Assembly (NCBI RefSeq): GCF_051020975.1
Contig: NW_027478167.1
Span: 11,284,001 to 11,348,000, forward strand
Direction: 5' to 3'
Source: Osmia lignaria lignaria
Taxonomy: Eukaryota; Arthropoda; Insecta; Hymenoptera; Megachilidae
Length of the DNA stretch: 64,000 nucleotides
Numbering within the stretch: the stretch's first letter is position 1; every line of letters begins with the position of its first letter. Shown here piece by piece: positions 52,131-61,782 of the stretch. The translations under genes and the position numbers were made by a program. The notes beneath the pieces were generated by a model, which did not search any database, was not told the origin of the DNA, and saw only the letters and a list, made by a program, of their open reading frames with translations.

Positions 52131-55100
52131 TTGCAGATTTATCTCAAGGGAAGGGGCCTGACGGACATATTTCGAAATATTTCTTCTTCTTGTTGTTCTT
52201 CTTCTGCACAGCTAAGCTGGAAGTGGCATTTGCAGCTCGCAATAGTGCAGAGTTATCTCAAAGAAAGGGGCCACGGTGTTTCTGTACCTCTATTATGTTG
52301 GTGCGGCTTCGGAACTTTTAAATATCTTGATATATCTCGAAAACTACGCTTCTGATCAAAAAATATCAGAGAACGTAAATTGTAGGAAACATAATTCTCT
52401 ACAAAAAAGGTCTCTTAACATTTTGCCATAGCTCGCTTCGTTTCCGAGATATTTGCAGATTTATCTCAAGGGAAGGGGCCTGACGGACATATTTCGAGAT
52501 ATTTCTTCTTCTTGTTGTTCTTCTTCTGCACAGCTAAGCTGGAAGTTGCATTTGCAGCTCGCAATAGTGCAGAGTTATCTCAAAGAAAGGGGCCACGGTG
52601 TTTCTGTACCTCTATTATGTTGGTGCAGCTTCGGAGCTTTTAAATATCTTGATATATCTCGAGAACTACGCATCTGATCAAAAAATATCATAGAACGTAA
52701 ATTGTAGGAAACATAATTCTCTACAAAAAAGATCTCTTAACATTTTGCCATAGCTCGCTTCGTTTCCGAGATATTTGCAGATTTATCTCATGGGAAGGGG
52801 TCTGACGGACATATTTCGAGATATTTCTTCTTCTTGTTGTTCTTCTTCTGCACAGCTAAGCTCGAAGTGGCATTTGCAGCTCGCAATAGTGCAGAGTTAT
52901 CTCAAAGAAAGAGGCCACGGTGGTTTTGTACCTCTATTATGTTGGTGCAGCTTCGGAACTTTTAAATATCTTGATATATCTCGAGAACTACGCATCTGAT
53001 CAAAAAATATCATACATCATAAAAAGTAGGAAACTTAATTCTCTACAAAAAAGGTCTCTTAACATTTTGCCATAGCTCGCTTCGTTTCCGAGATATTTGC
53101 AGATTTATCTCAAGGGAAGGGGCCTAACGGACATATTTCGCGATATTTCTTCTTCTTGTTGTTCTTCTTCTGCACAGCTAAGCTGGAAGTGGCATTTGCA
53201 GCTCGCAATAGTGCAGAGTTATCTCAAAGAAAGGGGCCACGGTGTTTCTGTATCTCTATTATGTTGGTGCGGCTTCGGAACTTTTAAATATCTTGATATA
53301 TCTCGAAAACTACGCTTCTGATCAAAAAATATCAGAGAACGTAAATTGTAGGAAACATAATTCTCTACAAAAAAGGTCTCTTAACATTTTGCCATAGCTC
53401 GCTTCGTTTCCGAGATATTTGCAGATTTATCTCAAGGGAAGGGGCCTAACGGACATATTTCGTGATATTTCTTCTTCTTGTTGTTCTTCTTCTGCACAGC
53501 TAAGCTGGAAGTGGCATTTGCAGCTCGCAATAGTGCAGAGTTATCTCAAAGAAAGGGGCCACGGTGTTTCTGTATCTCTATTATGTTGGTGCGGCTTCTT
53601 AACTTTTAAATATCTCGATATATCTCGAAAACTACGCTTCTGATCAAAAAATATCAGAGAACGTAAATTGTAGGAAACTTAATTCTCTACAAAAAAGGTC
53701 TCTCAACATTTTGCCATAGCTCGCTTCGTTTCCGAGATATTTGCAGATTTATCTCAAGGGAAGGGGTCTGACGGACATATTTCGAGATATTTCTTCTTCT
53801 TGTTGTTCTTCTTCTGCACAGCTAAGCTCGAAGTGGCATTTGCAGCTCGCAATAGTGCAGAGTTATCTCAAAGAAAGGGGCCACGGTGTTTCTGTATCTC
53901 TATTATGTTGGTGCGGCTTATTAACTTTTAAATATCTTGATATATCTCGAGAACTACGCATCTGATCAAAAAATATCATAGAATATAAAAAGTAGGAAAC
54001 TTAATTCTCTACAAAAAAGGTCTCTTAACATTTTCCCATAGCTGGCATTGTTTCCGAGATATTTGCAGATTTATCTCAAGGGAAGGGGCCTGACGGACAT
54101 ATTTCGAAATATTTCTTCTTCTTGTTGTTCTTCTTCTGCACAGCTAAGCTGGAAGTGGCATTTGCAGCTCGCAATAGTGCAGAGTTATCTCAAAGAAAGG
54201 CGCCACGGTGTTTCTGTATCTCTATTATGTTGGTGCGGCTTCTTAACTTTTAAATATCTTGATATATCTCGAGAACAACGCATCTGATCAAAAAATATCA
54301 TACAACATAAAAAGTAGGAAACCTAATTTTCTACAAAAAAGGTCTCTTAACATTTTGCCATAGCTCGCTTCGTTTCCGAGATATTTGCAGATTTATCTCA
54401 AGGGAAGGGGCCTAACGGACATATTTCGAGATATTTCTTCTTCTTGTTGTTCTTCTTCTGCACAGCTAAGCTGGAAGTGGCATTTGCAGCTCGCAATAGT
54501 GCAGAGTTATCTCAAAGAAAGGGGCCACGGTGTTTCTGTATCTCTATTATGTTGGTGCGGCTTCGGAACTTTTAAATATCTTGATATATCTCGACAATTA
54601 CGCATCTGATCAAAAAATATCATAGAACATAAAAAGTAGGAAACTTAATTCTCTACAAAAAAGGTATGTCAACATCTTGCCATAGCTCGCTTCGTTTCCG
54701 AGATATTTGCAGATTTATCTCAAGGGAAGGGGCCTGACGGACATATTTCGAGATATTTCTTCTTCTTGTTGTTCTTCTTCTGCACAGCTAAGCTGGAAGT
54801 GGCATTTGCAGGGCGCAATAGTGCAGAGTTATCTCAAGGAAAGGGGCCACGGTGTTTCTGTATCTCTATTATGTTGGTGCGGCTTCGGAACTTTTAAATA
54901 TCTCGATATATCTCGAAAACTACGCTTCTGATCAAAAAATATCAGAGAACGTGAATTGTAGGAAACATAATTCTCTACAAAAAAGGTCTCTTAACATTTT
55001 GCCATAGCTCGCTTGGTTTCCGAGATATTTGCAGATTTATCTCAAGGGAAGGGGCCTGACGGACATATTTCGAGATATTTCTTCTTCTTGTTGTTCTTCT

Positions 55101-55994
55101 TCTGCACAGCTAAGCTGGAAGTGGCATTTGCAGCTCGTAAGAGTGCAGAGTTATCGCAAAGAAAGGGGCCACGGTGTTTCTGTATCTCTATTATGTTGGT
55201 GCGGCTTCGGAACTTTTAAATATCTTGATATATCTCGAGAACTACGCATCTGATCAAAAAATATCATAGAACATAAAAAGTAGGAAACCTAATTTTCTAC
55301 AAAAAAGGTCTCTTAACATTTTGCCGTAGCTCGCTTCGTTTCCGAGATATTTGCAGATTTATCTCAAGGGAAGGGGCCTGACGGACATATTTCGAGATAT
55401 TTCTTCTTCTTGTTGTTCTTCTTCTGCACAGCTAAGCTGGAAGTGGCATTTGCAGGTCGCAATAGTGCAGAGTTATCTCAAGGAAAGGGGCCACGGTGTT
55501 TCTGTATCTCTATTATGTTGGTGCGGCTTCGGAACTTTTAAATATCTCGATATATCTCGAGAACTACGCATCTGATCAAAAAATATCATAGAACGTAAAT
55601 TGTAGGAAACATAATTCTCTACAAAAAAGGTCTCTTAACATTTTGCCATAGCTCGCTTCGTTTCCGAGATATTTGCAGATTTATCTCAAGGGAAGGGGTC
55701 TGACGGACATATTTCGAGATATTTCTTCTTCTTGTTGTTCTTCTTCTGCACAGCTAAGCTCGAAGTGGCATTTGCAGCTCGCAATAGTGCAGAGTTATCT
55801 CAAAGAAAGTGGCCACGGTGTTTCTGTACCTCTATTATGTTGGTGCAGCTTCGGAACTTTTAAATATCTTGATATATCTCGAGAACTACGCATCTGATCA
55901 AAAAATATCATAGAACATAAAAAGTAGGAAACTTAATTCTCTACAAAAAAGGTCTCTTAACATTTTGCCATAGCTCGCTTCGTTTCCGGGATAT

Positions 55995-56313
55995 TTGCAG
56001 ATTTATCTCAAGGGAAGGGGCCTAACGGACATATTTCGAGATACTTCTTCTTATTGTTCTTCTTCTGCACAGCTAAGCTGGAATTGGCATTTGCAGCTCG
56101 CAATAGTGCAGAGTTATCTCAAAGAAAGGGGCCACGGTGTTTCTGTATCTCTATTATGTTGGTGCGGCTTCGGAACTTTTAAATATCTCGATATATCTCG
56201 AAAACTACGCCCCGGATCAAAAAATATCAGAGAACGTAAATTGTAGGAAACATAATTCTCTACAAAAAAGGTCTCTTAACATTTTGCCATAGCTCGCTTC
56301 GTTTCCGAGATAT
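55995..56313 (+). repeat. 319-bp unit with 3-bp loss in the pyrimidine tract
   Basis: The tract reads GATACTTCTTCTTATTGTTC instead of the usual form, at about 56040-56060, so one triplet is gone and two substitutions are linked. The tail also has CGCCCCGGATC instead of CGCTTCTGATC, which removes the usual TGA. The unit pairs with 57280. Confidence 0.85.
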
Positions 56314-57279
56314 TTGCAGATTTATCTCAAGGGAAGGGGCCTGACGGACATATTTCGAGATATTTCTTCTTCTTGTTGTTCTTCTTCTGCACAGCTAAAC
56401 TGGAAGTGGCATTTCCAGCTCGCAATAGTGCAGAGTTATCTCAAAGAAAGGAGCCACGGTGTTTCTGTATCTCTATTATGTTGGTGCAGCTTCGGAGCTT
56501 TTAAATATCTTGATATATCTCGAGAACTACGCATCTGATCAAAAAATATCATAGAACGTAAATTGTAGGAAACATAATTCTCTACAAAAAAGGTCTCTTA
56601 ACATTTTGCCATAGCTCGCTTCGTTTCCGAGATATTTGCAGATTTATCTCAAGGGAAGGGGTCTGACGGACATATTTCGAGATATTTCTTCTTCTTGTTG
56701 TTCTTCTTCTGCACAGCTAAGCTCGAAGTGGCATTTGCAGCTCGCAATAGTGCAGAGTTATCTCAAAGAAAGAGGCCACGGTGTTTCTGTACCTCTATTA
56801 TGTTGGTGCAGCTTCGCAACTTTTAAATATCTTGATATATCTCGAGAACTACGCATCTGATCAAAAAATATCATAGAACATAAAAAGTAGGAAACTTAAT
56901 TCTCTACAAAAAAGGTCTCTTAACATTTTGCCATAGCTCGCTTCGTTTCCGAGATATTTGCAGATTTATCTCAAGGGAAGGGGCCTAACGGACATATTTC
57001 GTGATATTTCTTCTTCTTGTTGTTCTTCTTCTGCACAGCTAAGCTGGAAGTGGCATTTGCAGCTCGCAATAGTGCAGAGTTATCTCAAAGAAAGGGGCCA
57101 CGGTGTTTCTGTATCTCTATTATGTTGGTGCGGCTTCTTAACTTTTAAATATCTTGATATATCTCGAGAACTACGCATCTGATCAAAAAATATCATAGAA
57201 CACAAAAAGTAGGAAACTTAATTCTCTACAAAAAAGGTCTCTCAACATTTTGCCATAGCTCGCTTCGTTTCCGAGATAT

Positions 57280-57598
57280 TTGCAGATTTATCTCAAGGGA
57301 AGGGGCCTAACGGACATATTTCGAGATACTTCTTCTTATTGTTCTTCTTCTGCACAGCTAAGCTGGAAGTGGCATTTGCAGCTCGCAATAGTGCAGAGTT
57401 ATCTCAAAGAAAGGGGCCACGGTGTTTCTGTATCTGTATTATGTTGGTGCGGCTTCGGAACTGTTAAATATCTTGATATATCTCGAGAACTACGCATCTC
57501 ATCAAAAAATATCATAGAACATAAAAAGTAGGAAACTTAATTCTCTACAAAAAAGGTCTCTTAACATTTTGCCATAGCTCGCTTCGTTTCCGAGATAT
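57280..57598 (+). repeat. 319-bp unit, second copy of the 3-bp loss
   Basis: It carries the same GATACTTCTTCTTATTGTTC tract as 55995, 1285 bp downstream, so the two share one deletion event. The tail differs (CATCTCATC), showing that the 5' and 3' parts have separate histories. Confidence 0.85.
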
Positions 57599-60496
57599 TT
57601 GCAGATTTATCTCAAGGTAAGGGGCCTGACGGACATATTTCGAGATATTTCTTCTTCTTGTTGTTCTTCTTCTGCACAGCTAAGCTGGAAGTGGCATTTG
57701 CAGCTCGCAATAGTGCAGAGTTATCTCAAAGAAAGGGGCCACGGTGTTTCTGTATCTCTATTATGTTGGTGCGGCTTCGGAACTTTTAAATATCTCGATA
57801 TATCTCGAGAACTACGCATCTGATCAAAAAATATCATAGAACGTAAAAAGTAGGAAACTTAATTCTCTACAAAAAAGGTCTCTTAACATTTTGCGATAGC
57901 TCGCTTCGTTTCCGAGATATTTGCAGATATATCTCAAGGGAAGGGGCCTGACGGACATATTTCGAGATATTTCTTCTTCTTGTTGTTCTTCTTCTGCACA
58001 GCTAAGCTGGAAGTGGCATTTGCAGCTCGCAATAGTGCAGAGTTATCTCAAAGAAAGGGACCACGGTGTTTCTGTATCTCTATTATGTTGGTGCGGCTTC
58101 GGAACTTTTAAATATCTTGATATATCTCGAGAACTACGCATCTGATCAAAAAATATCATAGAATATAAAAAGTAGGAAACTTAATTCTCTACAAAAAAGG
58201 TCTCTTAACATTTTGCCATAGCTCGCTTCGTTTCCGAGATATTTGCAGATATATCTCAAGGGAAGGGGCCTGACGGACATATTTCGAGATATTTCTTCTT
58301 CTTGTTGTTCTTCTTCTGCACAGCTAAGCTGGAAGTGGCATTTGCGGCTCGCACTAGTGCAGAGTTATCTCAAAGAAAGGGGCCACGGTGTTTCTGTACC
58401 TCTATTATGTTGGTGCGGCTTCGGAACTTTTAAATATCTCGATATATCTCGAAAACTACGCTTCTGATCAAAAAATATCATAGAACATAAATTGTAGGAA
58501 ACATAATTCTCTACAAAAAAGGTCTCTTAACATTTTGCCATAGCTCGCTTCGTTTCCGATATATTTGCAGATTCAGCTCAAAGGAACGGGCCTGACGGAC
58601 ATATTTCGAGATATTTCTTCTTCTTGTTGTTCTTCTTCTGCACAGCTAAGCTGGAAGTGGCATTTGCGGCTCGCACTAGTGCAGAGTTATCTCAAAGAAA
58701 GGGGCCACGGTGTTTCTGTATCTCTATTATGTTGGTGCGGCTTCGGAACTTTTAAATATCTTGATATATCTCGAGAACTACGCATCTGATCAAAAAATAT
58801 CATAGAACATAAAAAGTAGGAAACTTAATTCTCTACAAAAAAGGTCTCTTAACATTTTGCCATATCTCGCTTCGTTTCCGAGATATTTGCAGATTTATCT
58901 CAAAGGAAGGGGCCTGACGGACATATTTCGAGATATTTCTTCTTCTTGTTGTTCTTCTTCTGCACAGCTAAGCTGGAAGTGGCATTTGCGGCTCGCACTA
59001 GTGCAGAGTTATCTCAAAGAAAGGGGCCACGGTGTTTCTGTACCTCTATTATGTTGGTGCGGCTTCGGAACTTTTAAATATCTCGATATATCTCGAAAAC
59101 TACGCTTCTGATCAAAAAATATCATAGAACATAAATTGTAGGAAACATAATTCTCTACAAAAAAGGTCTCTTAACATTTTGCCATGGCTCGCTTCGTTTC
59201 CGAGATATTTGCAGATATATCTCAAGGGAAGGGGCCTGACGGACATATTTCGAGATATTTCTTCTTCTTGTTGTTCTTCTTCTGCACAGCTAAGCTGGAC
59301 GTGGCATTTGCAGCTCGCAATAGTGCAGAGTTATCTCAAAGAAAGGGGCCACGGTGTTTCTGTATTTCTATTATGTTGGTGCGGCTTCGGAACTTTTAAA
59401 TATCTCGATATATCTCGAAAACTGCGCTTCTGATCAAAAAATATCATAGAACATAAATTGTATGAAACATAATTCTCTACAAAAAACGTCTTTCAACATT
59501 TTGCCATAGCTCGCTTCGTTTCCGAGATATTTGCAGATTCAGCTCAAAGGAACGGGCCTGACGGACATATTTCGAGATATTTCTTCTTCTTGTTGTTCTT
59601 CTTCTGCACAGCTAAGCTGGAAGTGGCATTTGCAGCTCGCAATAGTGCAGAGTTATCTCAAAGAAAGGGGCCACGGTGTTTCTGTATCTCTATTATGTTG
59701 GTGCGGCTTCGGAACTTTTAAATATCTTGATATATCTCGAGAACTACGCATCTGATCAAAAAATATCATAGAACATAAAAAGTAGGAAACTTAATTCTCT
59801 ACAAAAAAGGTCTCTTAACATTTTGCCATTGCTCGCTTCGTTTCCGAGATATCTGCAGATTTATCTCAAGGGAAGGGGCCTGACGGACATATTTCGAGAT
59901 ATTTCTTCTTCTTGTTGTTCTTCTTCTGCACAGCTAAGCTGGAAGTGACATTTGCGGCTCGCACTAGTGCAGAGTTATCTCAAAGAAAGGGGCCACGGTG
60001 TTTCTGTACCTCTATTATGTTGGTGCGGCTTCGGAACTTTTAAATATCTCGATATATCTCGAAAACTACGCTTCTGATCAAAAAATATCATAGAACATAA
60101 AAAGTAGGAAACTTAATTCTCTACAAAAAAGGTCTCTTAACATTTTGCCATAGCTCGCTTCGTTTCCGAGATATTTGCAGATTTATCTCAAGGGAAGGAG
60201 CCTGACGGACATATCTCGAGATATTTCTTCTTCTTGTTGTTCTTCTTCTGCACAGCTAAGCTGGAAGTGGCATTAGCGGCTCGCACTAGTGCAGAGTTAT
60301 CTCAAAGAAAGGGGCCACGGTGTTTCTGTACCTCTATTATGTTGGTGCGGCTTCGGAACTTTTAAATATCTCGATATATCTCGAAAACTACGCTTCTGAT
60401 CAAAAAATATCATAGAACATAAATTGTAGGAAACATAATTCTCTACAAAAAAGGTCTCTTAACATTTTGCCATGGCTCGCTTCATTTCCGAGATAT

Positions 60497-60817
60497 TTGC
60501 AGATATATCTCAAGGGAAGGGGCCTGACGGACATATTTCGAGATATTTCTTCTTCTTGTTGTTCTTCTTCTGCACAGCTAAGCTGGAAGTGGCATTTGCA
60601 GCTCGCAATAGTGCAGAGTTATCTCAAAGAAGGGGGCCACGGTGTTTCTGTATCTCTATTATGTTGGTGCGGCTTCGGAACTTTTAAATATCTTGATATA
60701 TCTCGAGAACTACGCATCTGATCAAAAATATCATACAACATAAATTGTATGAAACATAATTCTCTACAAAAAACGTCTCTCAACATTTTGCCATAGCTCG
60801 CTTCGTTTCCGAGATAT
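60497..60817 (+). repeat. 321-bp unit (A6 to A5)
   Basis: The A-run after TGATC is A5 at 60724-60728. The same deletion, with the linked ATCATACAAC, occurs in 61462 one block later, so the two are probably copies of one event. Confidence 0.85.
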
Positions 60818-61461
60818 TTGCAGATTCAGCTCAAAGGAACGGGCCTGACGGACATATTTCGAGATATTTCTTCTTCTTGTTGTTCTTCTTCTGCACAGCT
60901 AAGCTGGAAGTGGCATTTGCAGCTCGCAATAGTGCAGAGTTATCTCAAAGAAAGGGGCCACGGTGTTTCTGTATCTCCATTATGTTGGTGCGGCTTCGGA
61001 ACTTTTAAATATCTTGATATATCTCGAGAACTACGCATCTGATCAAAAAATATCATAGAACATAAAAAGTAGGAAACTTAATTCTCTACAAAAAAGGTCT
61101 CTTAACATTTTGCCATAGCTCGCTTCGTTTCCGAGATATCTGCAGATTTATCTCAAGGGAAGGGGCCTGACGGACATATTTCGAGATATTTCTTCTTCTT
61201 GTTGTTCTTCTTCTGCACAGCTAAGCTGGAAGTGACATTTGCGGCTCGCACTAGTGCAGAGTTATCTCAAAGAAAGGGGCCACGGTGTTTCTGTACCTCT
61301 ATTATGTTGGTGCGGCTTCGGAACTTTTAAATATCTCGATATATCTCGAAAACTACGCTTCTGATCAAAAAATATCATAGAACATAAATTGTAGGAAACA
61401 TAATTCTCTACAAAAAAGGTCTCTTAACATTTTGCCATGGCTCGCTTCGTTTCCGAGATAT

Positions 61462-61782
61462 TTGCAGATATATCTCAAGGGAAGGGGCCTGACGGACATA
61501 TTTCGAGATATTTCTTCTTCTTGTTGTTCTTCTTCTGCACAGCTAAGCTGGAAGTGGCATTTGCAGCTCGCAATAGTGCAGAGTTATCTCAAAGAAACTG
61601 GCCACGGTGTTTCTGTATCTCTATTATGTTGGTGCGGCTTCGGAACTTTTAAATATCTTGATATATCTCGAGAACTACGCATCTGATCAAAAATATCATA
61701 CAACATAAAAAGTAGGAAACTTAATTCTCTACAAAAAACGTCTCTTAACATTTTGCCATAGCTCGCTTCGTTTCCGAGATAT
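61462..61782 (+). repeat. 321-bp unit (A6 to A5), second copy
   Basis: A5 at 61689-61693, again followed by ATCATACAAC. The tail then differs from 60497 (AAAAAGTAGG rather than AAATTGTATG). Confidence 0.85.

Larger units (their letters stand above)
52131..58564 (+). repeat. Irregular stretch of mosaic units
   Basis: No single period dominates. Recurrent types are GGGGTCTGACGG with AGCTCGAAGTGG (52775, 53741, 55673, 56636), TTTCG(T/C)GATATTTC (53097, 53419, 56958), CGGCTTCTTAAC (53419, 54063, 56958; CTTATTAAC at 53741), TTTCGAAATATTTC (52131, 54063) and an ATCAGAGAACG(T/G) tail. The same tail is joined to different 5' boxes in different units. From 57921 the CTCAAAGAAAGGGACCACGG and CGGCTCGCACTAG forms common at 5-14 kb return. 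Confidence 0.7.
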
